DNA of 64,000 bases from Adiantum capillus-veneris. Taxonomy: Eukaryota; Streptophyta; Polypodiopsida; Polypodiales; Pteridaceae. Location: assembly GCA_014529385.2 (NCBI GenBank), contig CM043947.1, positions 99,172,036 to 99,236,035 of the forward strand. The letters run 5' to 3'. A model generated the notes under the pieces. The model worked only from the letters and a program-made list of their open reading frames with translations. It made no database searches and was not told the origin of the DNA. Position 1 is the stretch's first letter; each line of letters begins with the position of its first letter. The position numbers and the translations under genes were made by a program. Positions 37,495-51,713 of the stretch are shown one piece after another.

Positions 37495-40190
37495 TATTAC
37501 AAGGATGTAGGGATGGGTTTGGTTACCTTGTTCAAAGAAGAAGAGAGATTTGTAGTTTGGGACAATGTCTGTGCTGTAATGGCTGAAGCGAGAACCTCCG
37601 GATTTCTCCCAAGCCGTGATACATTGGCGTTGTAAGAATGCCTCATTAATTTGGGAATCGATAGATGCATCCTTGACCAAGTAACATGCATCCCATCTTC
37701 CAAAACAATTTCTTGATGTCAAGCATCCACTCCGCACTTAGTATTTTGCTCTCGCATGTCTTTTGGACCTTTTGACTTGCTTCATATGCGATTCTAGGAA
37801 GTCAATGCAAGGGGCTACGTTGTCTTAATAATGTACTCCCCAACCCTTTGCATGCCCAAGAACTCAATGGGAAGCGATCCGGACTCAAGACGTAAGAGCA
37901 TGTAGGGTATTTGGGTCTTGACCTAGAGAAAGTTGGTGAGAAAACGTTTTTGGACATTCTCAAACTCTTTCCAAGTATACTATCCGATGCTTCCACCCAA
38001 CACCTCCACTCCATAAAGAAGCACCAGTGTCACAACTGTGTCAAAGAGGTACTTTTTGAGAGCCCAACACTTAATATCTCCAGCATTGCACTTGTTCTCA
38101 AATGCATAATAAGCCCTCTTTCCGGCTTCCAAGCGATGCATTGCACAATCCTTTCATTTATGATTGGATGAAAGCTCAAGGCCAAGGTACTTGAAGTGAT
38201 CTACCACTTCAAGTTGTTCATTGTTGTATACAATGCATGGGTTTTTGTCATTGAGGGTATTTACAAGCATAACCTTGGTTTTGGATCGATTTACGACGAT
38301 TAGCCCGCTATGTAGGAAAAAGTGTTCTAAGACACTCATAAGCTTTTGTGCATCTTCTAAGGTATGTGCCAAGAGCACTACATCATCGGCATAAACCAAA
38401 AGCATGATCACCGCATTTCTGATCTTAATGTCTTCTATGTCTTCTTGCTGCATAAAATCAAGAATCATGCATTCCAATTCATCAATGAGTAGCCCAAAGA
38501 GGGTTGGGAAAAGTGGGCATCCTTGTTCGACACCAATTGTGCTTGCAAAAAATTAGGAAATTCCATCTTCCATACATAATCAGCATATCACTTTTTGGTA
38601 GATGCGAAAGATTGCATGCATAAATTCTCTCGGCACTTGAAGGCTTTGCGTGCGTTTCCGAAGCTTTCCTCGCAGTACCATGTCAAAAGCTTCCATAAAA
38701 ACTCAAAGAGTGACAAGGTAATCAATAGTGATATGATGCTTTCCAAAACCTGCTTGGCCAAGTGCACGTTTGCCATTCTTTTCAGCCCATTCACTTATCT
38801 TCATCTCCATATACATCCAAGTAACTTTGCCATCAAAGAACCAACCATTATAGTACGATAGCTGTTCACATTCTTTACATCTTCTCCTTTGTGCAAAGGC
38901 TTGATCCGATTTGCACTCCAATCATGAGGCATGCCATGTTGAAGTGCAAGGTTAAACATATCGCATATCCAATATCTTGTTTTCTTGCTTTTCCATTTAA
39001 TCATTTCAGCCTTGACACATTGAAGGTGCCCTGCCTTGCGAGTAGCAAGTTTCTCAAGCACGCGGCATACATCTTCAATGTTAAAGAAGGGAGACATAAA
39101 TGGAAGGGAGCTACAACACTCCATCTTATCAACATTGGGTGGCTCATAGAGGTTCTTGCAATGCATATACATATCCTCAAGAGTCAAGTCACCAAAGCTC
39201 TCAACATACTTGCCTTTTACATTTTGTCAAAACTTTCCACATGCATATGCTTTGTCTTGCGCTAAAAGAAGTTTTTTTTTAAGTTCCAACCTTCTCCTGT
39301 TCTTTTGAATAAGTGCTTTGTATGTGTGTGAACATTCCAAGTAAACTTCCTTGTCTTTGCTTGCATCCTTTCTTAGCAAGTGTTTTTGGGCTTGACTACA
39401 TTCCATGTAAAAACATTTCTTCTTGGTGCTACCCTTCTTAGACCTTTTGCAAGACATGTGTTTCACCAAAAAGCATTCCTTTGCACAAGAGAAAATTACT
39501 TCTTTGAAAACTTTCCGCTTGCATTCTAATGTTGGGCTCTCTTGATACTCTATCATGCAATGAGCATTCCGGTACTATTGCACATATGTAGAAGTGACTT
39601 TCCATCGTGATCCAGTTCTTTTGCATCATTAGAACTTCCATCATACATGTATGAGTCATCCATTCTTCTTGAGACATGCCGCATGTTGACTTGTTGTGTG
39701 TTGTGTTGTAATATATTTGTGTGAGCATTCATGTCTCCAAAAACAATGACTTCACCTTGATCCTTGTAATGAGCAATGTATTCCTCTAGTTCAACAAAGG
39801 GCTGATCTCTATCCATATCCAAGCGAGCATAAAAGTTGGAGTCATAGTGAGGAATGCAGCAACCAGCCACAAACATGACTTGACCATTCCAGGGGCTGAT
39901 TTTAATATACTTATATTATTTGACAATGGAAACATCTTTCAAACTCTTTTTGGTCATACATGCTACGCCTCCTTTGCCTCTTCATTGCTTTGTATTTTTG
40001 GCCCACATCAAAGAATGCACATCGTATTTGTCAAATCCAAGATTTTGTTGCGCATCATGCTCCCATGTTTTGACAAGAAGTATCACATTGGAGTCATTGG
40101 TAAGCTCATCAATGCCAATTCCCGCATTCCATGGATATCCGTTACATTCCAAAAGCTTATTCACAAGCGTGAGTTGGTCTCATAGATCAT
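37495..40190 (-). pseudogene. LINE ORF2: endonuclease and RT (L2)
   Basis: Starts at an ATG before IYE-type residues near 40185. Endonuclease pieces: CNGYPWNAGIGIDEL (39982-40164) and VFGDMNAHTNILQHN (39553-39876). RT pieces: 38801-39187 and 38154-38477, with LLVYADDVVLLAH intact, then HFKYLGLELSSNHK. The C-terminal domain at 37500-37737 has CITAWEKSGGSRFSHY. Multiple stops and shifts. Confidence 0.8.
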
Positions 40191-40213
40191 CTATCCCTAT
40201 TTGTTGAGTGGAC

Positions 40214-41170
40214 TTACATCCTCCTCAAGTGGATTTTCTTCTTGAGATGACATCTAATCTTCTTGCTTCTTTCCTCGTATGCTTTGTGACATACATTTTG
40301 TTGCATAAGAGCGCGATCCTCGTATACATTACAACCGGTTCCTTTGAGATAGATCCAACTATTGTCAAGGATGATCTTTCTCTTTACCTCATCAGCCATG
40401 GTACATACAATAGGTCTTTCTCCTGAGCGAGGGACTCCTTGTTTTTTAACTCGATGTGCGCCATAATCCATGATTCCTAACATACCAAAGTGTGTAGCAA
40501 AAAACTCTTCAATAGCAACCGCAAGAGATTGGGGCGTTTCCATGATCTCCTCCTTGATTCCACGAATGACGATGTTCTTTGAGGTTTTTGTCGTTCTTGC
40601 AATTATTGATTGTCCACATTCTCTACATTCATTGCTTGGACAACAGATTGCGTGATAGAAGATGTAGAAACCACATTATCCTTACATATATCATCCCATG
40701 ATTTGGATGCATTTCTCATATCACATACATCATGTCATATTGTATCTATCGTTTCCTCTTTCAATACATGATCACTCTCAACTTTGCTCAAGCGCTCTTT
40801 CAATACATTCATGTCAACAAGAGAGCGTTTATATTCTTGAACTTCATTCTCAAGATGCATCAAAAAGCGTGTTGTTTGCATTTCAAGAACCTTCTTGAGA
40901 TGCTCATTCTCCACAACAAGAACTCTTAAAAGTGCCATCCTCCATTGCAAGTGTGTGCAACTCTTTACCTTGCTTATTGATGGTTTCTTGTAATGAGATC
41001 AAGTAAGCCATGATCATTGCTTCCGTTGTTATAGAAGATGTGGTTGGATTATTATCCGAATTACTTGGAGATTTTGCATCACTCTCCATGGCAAGTGTGG
41101 ATTTTCCACCCTTGCAAGTTTTGTCTGACATTGCCTTCAAGTCGGCAACAAAAACAAAATGTTTTGACAA
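40214..41170 (-). pseudogene. LINE ORF1 (L2)
   Basis: MSKHFVFVADLKAMSDKTCK, a Ser/Thr-rich start, then a coiled-coil region (MAYLISLQETINKQGKEL, ENEHLKKVLEMQ, VQEYKRSLVDMNVLKERLS). The RRM-like part at 40214-40543 has IEEFFATHFGMLGIMDYGAH and RPIVCTMADEVKRKIIL. Frameshifts near 40910 and a stop between the two halves. It matches ORF1 of L4 closely. Confidence 0.75.
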
Positions 41171-41247
41171 TTTTTTCAGTTCTGAGATGTTGTTATAGCA
41201 AAGTCTTTCACTACACAGAAAAATTCTATCTTTACATCAATGCGTAG

Positions 41248-41271
41248 AGAGAGAGAGAGAGATAGATGGAT
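41248..41271. repeat. (CT)n junction between LINE L3 and LINE L2
   Basis: On the minus strand L3 ends GATAATAGAACTAT, then CCATCTAT and (CT)n, then the L2 leader starts. A single short microsatellite serves as 3' tail of one LINE and 5' flank of the next. Confidence 0.8.
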
Positions 41272-41346
41272 AGTTCTATTATCGTCCTCGGAGGTCAAAT
41301 ATGACCTATGGGACCAAATGAACATGTCACGTGCTGTGAGTGGAGG

Positions 41347-42055
41347 TCATAAGTGACTCGCGATGCTCAAAAATGGCTGAAATGAGTGTTGCAATAGAGA
41401 GTCCACATCGTGGTTGGGAGAGAAAGGTATGTAGGGAGACCTCATGGCTGAATATATGGGGAAAAGAGGACCTGATGTGGTCAAAAGCTGAGCAAACTCA
41501 AGTAGTGTGTGGTACTCACTCTCTCGCACTTGACGAGGGCGTAAGGTGCAAAGTTGATGACACTCCTTGCCAGTGCCCCAGCATCCTGTCTCGCAGCGTA
41601 GAGAATGGGAGCTAAGACGAAAGGAGGCAATGGTGCGGATCGCACTCAACGAGATGGGCTCAAGGATGTAGGGATGGGTTTGGTTACCTTGTTCGGAGAA
41701 GAAGAGAGATTTGTAGTTTTGGGCAACGTGTGTGGTGTAATGGTTGAAGCAAGAACCTCCGGATTTCTCCCAAGCTGTGATACATTGGCATTGTAAGAAG
41801 GACTCATTAACTTGGGAGTCGATCGACGCATCCCTGACCAAGTGACATGCACTCCATCTTCCAAACCATTTCTTGATGTCAAGCATCCACCCAAAACTTA
41901 GTATTTTTCTCTTGCATGTCTTTTGAACCTTTTGACTTGCTTCATATGCGATTCTAGGAAGTCGATGCAAAGGGCTCCGTTGTGTCTTACGCATGTACTC
42001 CACAACCCTTTGCATTCGCAAGACCTCAATGGGAAGCGATCCGGACTCAAGAAGT
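41347..42055 (-). pseudogene. LINE ORF2 C-terminal part (L3)
   Basis: 224 open codons (to 42021): MRMQRVVEYM start, then CITAWEKSGGSCFNHYTTHV and a Cys/His region CTLRPRQVRESEYHTLLEF similar to the RT-associated zinc domain. It ends at a natural stop before the 3' end of the LINE. It continues from 47221 before the copia insertion. Confidence 0.75.
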
Positions 42056-45000
42056 TGTTGGAATTAGGGTTGCAAAGAAGCACACACACAGCTTGGAGAA
42101 GACGAAGGAAGCTCAAGGCACACAATAGAGAGTGTGTTACTTAGTGTGCAATGGAAAGATAGATAGCCCTAGAGTGATGGGCGTATATACAATGCACGGG
42201 GGAAAAAACCTCCTAAAGAGGGAAAAAATGCCCCGGCGGTCCTAGTGTATTCACACACATCACTACCACATGTATATGGTAACAAATCCCCCTTGGAGTG
42301 ATGCGGTGAACGAGAGCTAGCACATGAGTAGAGGGAAGTGCCATGCCCTAAGGACAGGATCAGTCCACAAAGGGGAGTAAGCCCAAAGCTTTGCGTAAAG
42401 CTTCAAGCTTCTCACGAGACAATGCCTTTGTGAAAAGATCTGCAAGGTTTTCATGTGTTGGCACATAAGCCAAGATGATCTCTCCTGCTAAGAGTCTCTC
42501 CCTGACATAGTGGTAATTCACCTCAATGTGCTTTGTGCAAGCATGAGAAACTGGGTTCCTTGCAACTGCCAATGCGCTCTGACTATCAGTGTAGATAGTG
42601 TTGGCAGTGTCCTGTCCAACACCCAAATCATCCATAAGGCGTCTGAGCCATACACACTCAACCATAGCTGTGAAGACTTCCCTGTACTCATCCTTACAAC
42701 TCGAAGTGGCCACAGTAGTTTGCTTCTTGCTCAACCATGATATACACGAACTGCCAAGCATGAAACAAAAACCACTTGTGGACACTCACGTGTCAAAACA
42801 ACCAGCCCAATCTGAGTCTGAAAAATCATGTAAGTCTGGCGGCAATGATCCCCCCTTTGGATAAAACAATCCAAGATGTTAAGTGCCACTAAGGTAGCGG
42901 AAAATCCTCTTGACAGCCTGCCAATGCTTAGACCCTGGGCTATGCATAAATCTGCTGACCTGTGAGACTGCAACTGAATATCCGGCCTCGTGTTGCATAC
43001 ATAAATGAGGCAGCCAACAGCAGTTTGGTAAAGAGTGACATCAGCAGGATCGCCAGCATCGTGTAGACTCAACTTCAAACCTGTTTCCATGGGAGTGGCA
43101 ATAGGTTTGCAATCCTCAAGTCCAAACTTACATAGCAATGTCTCTATGTAACTTTTTTGACACAAGGAAATACCACCATCACACTGCTTAAACTGTATAC
43201 CCAAGTAATGATGCAACACCCCCAAATCTTTCATCTTGAAAGTAGCATTCAAATCAGCCTTAAATTCAGCAATGTGTCTCTCATTTGGTCCAGTGATCAG
43301 CAAATCATCAACATAAAGAACCACAATGAGAAGTACATCACCCTCATGCTTTACATACAATGTGCTTTCTGTCGGACTGTTATGAAAGCCTTGTTTGACC
43401 AAATGAGTGTCAGCTTTCTCATACCAAGCACGAGGAGATTGATTCAACCCATACAAAGCCTTCTTACATCTGCACACTTTGTCCTCTTGTCCTTTTATGA
43501 CAAAACCGTGAGGCTGCGTTACATAAACTTCCTCAAATATGTCACCATTCAAGAAAGCAATAACAATGTCTGATTGATGTACATCCCAACCAAAATGAGC
43601 TGCCAATGCACATAGAAACGCACAGTAGTCATACGACAAGTGGGAGCAAAAGTCTCTTCATAATCTATGCCTTTTTGCTGTGCATAACCCTTTGCAACAA
43701 GTCAAGCCTTATGGCGATCGATCTCACCATCCGGCTTGCGTTTCAACTTGTAAACCCACTTCGTACCAATGGCCTTTTTGCTAGGAGGCAAATCACATTG
43801 CATGGCATCCATCCAATATTCGGATTGCATGGCAGCCATCCAATTTTCTGAATTCTATGCTTCAACAAAAGACAGAGGCTCCTCAACATCATGTAAACTA
43901 GACACAGCCAAAGCATAACAATCTGATGCATAAGATGCATGGCGAGAGCCTGAATGAGTACGACTAGACAAAGGTGCATCCAATTTAATATCACGCAAAG
44001 TGTGCACCAGCCATTTTGGCATACCTCTTGCCTGCTCATTTTCAACCCTTTCCTCATCAAGTACATCATGTACATCTGCATCAGTAATAGTCTGATCTAA
44101 AACATTTTCAGAAACCCCCATAGGCTGTACATTTGCCTCATTGGAACTTATATTCATATTTCCACCACTGAAAAGAGGCAACAAAGTGTCATAAATGTCC
44201 TGTGAGCTTACATTACTGTCTCTAGTACATGACAGCAAGGACTGAACAGAATCTTCCACAAACACTACATCCCGAGAAACCAGAATACGTTTTTTTTGCG
44301 GATGATACAACCTGTAACCTTTGCTTTCAGCACTATAACCAACAAAAATACATTTGACAGCCTTATCATCCAATTTTCTGCGTTGCACTTGTGGCACCAA
44401 AGCATATGCCAAACAGCCAAAAACACGCATGTGCTCAATAGAAAGTTTTCTATCATGCCATGATTTATATGGAGTAATAGACTTCCTAGCTTTTGTAGGA
44501 CACCTGTTAAGTACATAAGTGGCACACATAATGACCTCAAGCCAAAAAGAATGTGGCAAAGCTTGACTTTTGACCATACATCGTGCCATTTCCGTCAGTG
44601 ACCTGTTTTTCCTCTCAGCAACACCATTTTGTTGAGGTGTATAAGGAACTGTACATTGGTGTTTTATCCCACAACTAGCCAGAAATGCATTAAATTCATG
44701 AGACACATACTCCCCCCCTCGATCGGAACGGAGGGTGCCCATAGTACATTTCGAGACATTTTCAGCCACAGCCAGAAATTGTTTGAAGCACATAAAAACT
44801 TCGGACTTCGCTTTAAGCGGAAATACCCATGCATGCCTGAAGTAATCATCAATGAAAGTCATGAAGTACAGGTAATTGCCCAAGGACGGAGTTTGCATGG
44901 GCCCACAAACATCACTATGCACAAGCTGCAACCTGCATGTGGCCCGAACTGAACCATCCTTTGGAAATTTAGAACGCTGCATCTTACCGAAAATACAGCC

Positions 45001-47220
45001 TTCACAAACATGTTTGACAGGTGCTTCAAGAGGTGGCAAAGAAGCAACCATATCAGATTTCTCGAAAGGCAACAAACTGGCAAAATTTAGATGACCAAAA
45101 CGTGCATGCCAAAGTTTTGTATCTGAAATAGCCCTTGAATCTGCAACAGCATTTGCAAAATTTTGTCCACACTTTCCATACAAAGTGATCTTATACAGCC
45201 CATGACACAAAAGCCCAGATGCAACAATTTCATCACCAAAACTGAGATTATGAACTGTACATCTGTCATCCACAAGTTTGACTACAAGTCCAAGTCTAGC
45301 AAGTGCAGATACAGACAAGAGATTCTTCTTGATCCCAGGTACATAAAGTGCATCAACAAGTGTAAAGGAACTGCCATTAGCAGCAGTGAGCACAATCTTT
45401 CCAACTCCCTGAACTGGATAAGAGGCGTTGTTGGCACAAGTGACTGAATTCCCATGAGGGACAAACTCAAGAGAGGTAAACAATTCACGATGTGAGGTAA
45501 TGTGCTTTGTAGCACCACTGTCGAAATACCACACATGTGAATCTGCAGCAACTGACAAGCATGCATCATGGACAGCAGGATTGTAAGTGCACTCTGCGCT
45601 AAAATCCCATTCTGCATCAACATCAGAAACACAATCTCCTTTCACAGAAGACTCAACAATGACTGCATTTGTAGTGGAACCAGCATTTGCAGTGGAACCA
45701 CCCTCTTTCTTCTTAGCCTCTTTGGCCTTCAACTTAGGACACGACTTGATCAAGTGATCATTGGCTTTACAATAATGGCAACGCATCGTCTTTTTGCCCT
45801 TATCACCAGAATTGCCTGACGAAGTGCTGCCAGCAGAAGCATTAGGAACATAATTTTTGCCACTCGCAGCAGAACCATAAGAAGTGGCTGCATTACTGTT
45901 ACCAACCTTTCTTTGAGAAGCAATAAAAGCCTGTTCAACTGCACTTTGCCTAGTTCTGTTTTTTTTGGAAAGTTACTCTTGCAACAGCAATGTGCATAAT
46001 GCATCAAACTTGACAACTTCAGGATTTCCTTGGGTCATCAGTCTCCAAGTACTAGCAAAAGTCTGGTAGGAATCTGGTAAGGCATCAAGAACAGTCTGCA
46101 CAAGGGAACTGTCTAAAATGACTTCACCTGCAGAAATAAGTTTCTCATTGATATCCTTGACACTAGCAAGGAAAGTGTCCATATCATCTTCCTCATGCAT
46201 AATCTTCGACTCCAAATCTTTACACAGCAAAGCAATTTTAGCCTCATTGCGGCTTGCATAAAGACCTGCTAGAATATCCCAAGCCTGTTTTGTAGATTTT
46301 GTTGAACGGATGTGAGGAACAATGGTGCACTTCATAGACAACGCAATCAATGGATGAGCCTGCGCATCCTTAACATCCCAACGAGCTTGTTCTGCCGTAG
46401 GAAAAACAACTCTAAGAGCTGCAATCCTTGCAGCAAGACCTGCAACATCCTCAACATCGCCTACATCCTCAGAACCAGGACGTACATCAATGCCCTGCAC
46501 AATGTTCCAGACAAATTTTGACACAAGAATATGTTGCATCATATAAGCCCACATAGGGTAGTTGTCCCCATCCAACCTGTCCTCAGCAGCAAACATCTTG
46601 AACACATCTGTGTTGTTGTTGTTAGCCATGGTAAATGTTGCACCTAATGTGAAAACTGCTCGAAAATAGGAGAAACGGAGCAAGAACAACCTGTGCTATA
46701 TAGCAAAAACCATAGAAGACTATAAGGCACCTGTTATGCAGAAAACGGCACTGACAGAAATTCTGCACAAAATGACAAAATTGCCTGTGCAGTACTACCT
46801 GTAGTGGAAACAGAGGCCGAAATGAGCCCAAATCAAAATTCTGAGAAAACCGAGTTCTTCAAGCACTCCCAAAGTATTTGTCGACCTACGAACGCTTGCC
46901 AAAGATCATTGAAATCGGAGAAAGTGAGCAGGCGTATGCTGGAGCAGCTGGCGACTAAGCCCAAGAGGTCGTGATCTGCTCTGATACCAATTGTTGGAAT
47001 TAGGGTTGCAGAGAAACACACACACAGCTTGGAGAAGACGAAGGAAGCTCAAGGCACACAATAGAGAGTGTGTTACTTAGTGTGCAATGCAAAGATAGAT
47101 AGCCCTAGAGTGATGGGCATATATACAATGCACTGGGGAAAAAACCTCCTAAAGAGGGAAAAAATGCCCCGGCGGTCCTAGTGTGTTCACACACATCACT
47201 ACCACATGTATATGGTAACA
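42056..47220 (-). mobile_element. Ty1/copia element, nearly complete
   Basis: 5165 bp. Two LTRs of exactly 229 bp (42056-42284 and 46992-47220), both bounded by TG and CA on either strand. Target duplication GAAGT at 42051-42055 and 47221-47225. Order on the minus strand: LTR, primer site, gag, zinc knuckle, protease, integrase, RT, RNase H, polypurine tract, LTR. I count six differences between the LTRs. The integrase-before-RT order defines copia. Confidence 0.95.
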
Positions 47221-50200
47221 GAAGTAAGAGCATGTAGGGTGTTTGTGTCTTGACTTGGAGAAATTTGGTGAGAAAACGCTTTTGGACATTCTCAAACTCT
47301 TTCCAAGTAGACTTCCCGATGCTTCTACCCCACAGCTCCACTCCATAAAGAAGCACTGGTGTCACCAATGTGTCAAAGAGGTACTTTTTGAGAGCCCAAC
47401 ACTTGATCTCTCCAGCATTGCACATGTTCTCAAATGCATAATAAGCCCTCTTTCCGGCTTCCAAGCGACGCATTTCACAATCCTTCCATTTATGGTTGGA
47501 TGGAACCTCAAGGCCAAGGTACTTGAAGTGATCTACCACTTCAAGTTGCTCATTATTATATACAATGCATGGATTTTTGTTATTGAGGGTCTTTACAAGC
47601 ATAACCTTGGTTTTGGATCCATTCACGATCAGCCCGCTATGTAGGCAAAAGCGTTCCAAGACACTCATAAGCTTTTGTGCATCTTTTAAGGTATGTGCCA
47701 AGAGCACTACATCATCGGCATAAAGCAAAAGCATGATCACTGCATTTCCGATCTTAACCTCTTCTATGTCTTCTTGCTGCATAAAATCAAGAACCATGCA
47801 TTCCAATTCATCAATGAGTAGCCCAAAGAGGGTTGGGGAAAGTGGGCATCCTTGTTTGACACCAATGGTGCTTGCAAAAAATTCTGAAATTCTATCTCCC
47901 ATACATAATCGACATATCACTTTTTGATAGATGCGAAAGACTGTATGCATAAATTCTCTCGGACTTGAAGGCTTTGCATACGCCTCCAAAGATTTCCTCG
48001 CAGTACCATGTCAAAAGATTTCTTGAAAACCACAAAGCAACAATACAACTTTTTTCCTTTCAATCGAAACGCTTCCATAAGAACTCAAAGAGTGACAAGA
48101 TGATCAATAGTGCTATGATGCTTTCAAAAACCTACTTGGCCAAGCGCACGTTTGCCATTATTTTCAGCCCATTCACTTATCTTCATCTCCATGAAACATC
48201 CAAATAACTTTTCCATCAAAGAACCAACCATTATAGTGCGGTAGTTTTTCACATTGTTTACATCTTCTCCTTTGTGCTAAGGTTTGATCCAATTTGCACT
48301 CCAATCATGAGGTATGCCATACTGACATGCAAGGTTAAACATATCGCATATCCAATATCGTGTTTTCTTGCTTGTCCATTTAATCATTTCAGCCTTGACA
48401 CCTTGAAGGTCACCTGCCTTGCGAGTAGCAAGTTTCTGAAGCGCGCGGAATACATCTTCAATGGTAAAGAAGGGAGACATAAACGGAAGGAAGATACAAC
48501 ACTCCATCTTATCAACATTTGGTTGCTCATAGAGGTTCTTGCAATGAATATACATATCCTCAAGATTCAAGTCACCAAAGCTCTCAACGCGCTTGCCTTT
48601 TAGATTTTGCCAAAACTTGTCACATGCGTGTGCTTTCTCTTGCGCTAAAGAAGTTTTTTTTTGACTTCCCACCTTCTCCTCTTCTTTTAAACAAGTGCTT
48701 TGTATGTGTGTGAACATTCCAAGTAAACTTCCTTGTCTTTTATTGCATCCAATCTTAGCAAGTGTTTTCGGGCTTGAATACATTCCATGTCAAACCATTT
48801 CTTCTTGGTGCTACCCTTCTTAGACCTTTTGCAAGACATGTGTTTCACCGAAAGGCATTCCTTCGCACAAGAGAAAAATAATTCAAAACTTTCCACTTGC
48901 ATTCTAATGTTGGGCTCTCTTGATGCTCTATCATGCTTAACATTTGGTCCACCATATCAGCATATATAAGTGCTCGTTTGAAGTCTAGACGTAGGTACAT
49001 GCTCGGGAAGTTTACCACACTTGAGGTCAATACATAACATCCTATGGTCTGATTCCGGATTCCATTCACCAAGTGTAAAGCTTTGCATGCATTCTAGAGT
49101 GGCTTCCAAGAACAACATATAGTCAATCATGCTATCACCATTGTGCTTTCTACATGTAAAGTCATTGGTGCCTTGCCATAGAGATACACCATTTGCAATG
49201 AGAATTCCGGTACTATTGCACATATGTAGAAGTGGTCTTCCATAGTGATCCAATTCTTCTGCATCATTGGAACTTTGATTATACATGTATGGGTCATCCA
49301 TTCTTCTTGAGACATGTGACATGTCGAATTTTTGTTTCATGTTGTAACGTATTTGGGAAAGCATTCACGTCTCCAAAAACAATGACTTCACCTTGATTGT
49401 GGTAATGAGCAATGTCTTCCTCTAGTTCAACAAAGGATTGATTCTAGCCATATCCAATCAAGCATAAAAGTTGGAGTCATAGTGACGAATGTAGCAACCA
49501 GCCACAAACATGACTTGACCATTTGGTGGGCTAATTTTCAGCCATAAGTAGCGTTTATACTTATCTTCTTTGACAATGGAAACATCTTTCAAACCCTTTT
49601 TGGTCATACATGCTACGCCTCCTTGGCCTTTTCGCGTTGCTTTGTATTTTTGGCCCACATCAATGAATGCACATTGTATTTGTCAAATCCAAGAATTCGG
49701 TGCGCATCATGCTCCCATGTTTCAACAAGAAGTATCACATCGGAGTCATCGGTAAGCTCATCAATGCCAATTCCCACATTCCATGGATACCTGTTACAAT
49801 TCCAAAAGCTTATTCTTAAGCGTGAGTTGGTCTCATAGATCATGTGTCCCTATTTGTTGGGTGGACTTGCATCCTCCTCAAGTGGCTTTTCTTCTTGAGA
49901 TGATATCTTAACCTTTTTGCTTCTTTCCTCATATGATTTGGATGTACATTTTGTTGCATAAGAGTGCGATCCTCATATACATTACGACCTGCTCCTTTGA
50001 GGTAGATCCAACCATTGTCAAGGATGATCTTTCTCTTTACCTCATCAGCCATGGTACATACAATAGGTCTTTCTCCCGAGTGAGGAGCTCCTTGTTTTCC
50101 AACTCGATGTGCACCATAAGCCATGATTCCTGACATGCCAAAGTGTGTAGCAAAAAACTCTTCAATAGGAACCACAAGAGATTGGGGTGTTTCCATGCTT

Positions 50201-50246
50201 TCCTCCTTGATTCCACAAATGACGATGTTCTTTGAGAGAGAGAGAG

Positions 50247-50277
<31 letters not shown>

Positions 50278-50340
50278 GGAAACAGGGAAAGAGAGAGAGA
50301 TAGAGATAGACAGGGATAAATAGAGAGATAGAGGGAGGGA

Positions 50341-50434
<94 letters not shown>

Positions 50435-50464
50435 GATGGAGGGAAAGAATGAGAGATAGAGAGA

Positions 50465-50510
<46 letters not shown>

Positions 50511-50554
50511 GAGAGAGACAGAGGGAGAGAGATAGAGAAAGAGAGAGATAGAGG

Positions 50555-50609
<55 letters not shown>

Positions 50610-51449
50610 AGGAGAGAAAGAGAGAGATGGGGGGAGAAAGGGAAATGGAGATAGAGAAAGAGAGAGGTAGATAGATAGATAGAGAGAGGAAAAGACAGTG
50701 AGAGAGAGAGAGAGAAAGATAAAGAAATAGGGAGATAAAGAGCAATGGTTGTAGAGGAAGCAACCAATTTGTGGTGTGCGCAGTGCGGGTATGCTTTCGC
50801 TTCTGTAGAGTGCTATGAAAAAGACCTTCTTTAGGTGTAGCGGATGGAATTCAGAAATTACTTTCTAATTTCTTCTCCTTAGCTTCTCTATCTTCTCTCT
50901 TTCTCTTCCTATCTCTTTCTCCCCACAAAAAAAGCATAAGGTTGGACTCCTTTCAGTGGTACTGTACCTCAAAATGGAGGCAAGCATGCAATGTGCACAA
51001 TAATCCCTCGAACAAGGAGATGCTGTGAAGAGATGTTGCGTGCAAGAAGCACAATAAAGAAGCTCTTCTTCATATCACTCAACAAAAGCAAGAGCACTCT
51101 CGCACTGCACACAACACAAATGATGGCTACATTTACAACCATATCTCTTTATCTCTACTCACAATGATGGCTACATTTACGTAATTGTATATATATTTGT
51201 GTGTACATATATACACCTTTATGCATTGATGGCCGGCTTTCAGAGACACAGGCCGTGGAAACTAACCCCAAGAGGAAAGCTTAATATGAATAAAAAACGT
51301 TTTTTTTATTATTGCATGCTGCATCCACAATCCCCCCACCCTTTGTCCTTGCGCTCACAGAGGGGACACCACCATAGGATCTTCCTCTCTCTCTACCTCC
51401 AACTTGGTGCCACCCTGCCTCTCTCTCTCCTCCATTATCAGTAAAGCCA

Positions 51450-51524
<75 letters not shown>

Positions 51525-51648
51525 CCTACAAGGAGTAAAATCATCCCTCATCCCTCTCTCTCTTTCCATAGAGACACAAACACACACACACACTAACAAT
51601 CATATACATATACACACACTCACATACGCATACACACCCTCACCCTCA

Positions 51649-51713
<65 letters not shown>

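Larger units (their letters stand above)
37495..41247 (-). mobile_element. LINE copy L2 (minus, truncated at both ends)
   Basis: The 5' end starts inside the leader (CGCATTGATGTAAAG) directly after the (CT)n tail of L3. Similarity to L3 and L4 stops after QTHPYIL at about 37495, so the 3' end is lost. Confidence 0.8.
41271..50233 (-). mobile_element. LINE copy L3 (minus, 5' truncated, split by copia)
   Basis: The 5' end lies within ORF1 (KNIVICGIKEE) directly against a (CT)n/(GA)n block at 50234. The 3' end is complete and passes into (CT)n. The copia element at 42056-47220 interrupts it; sequence resumes across the 5-bp duplication GAAGT. Confidence 0.85.
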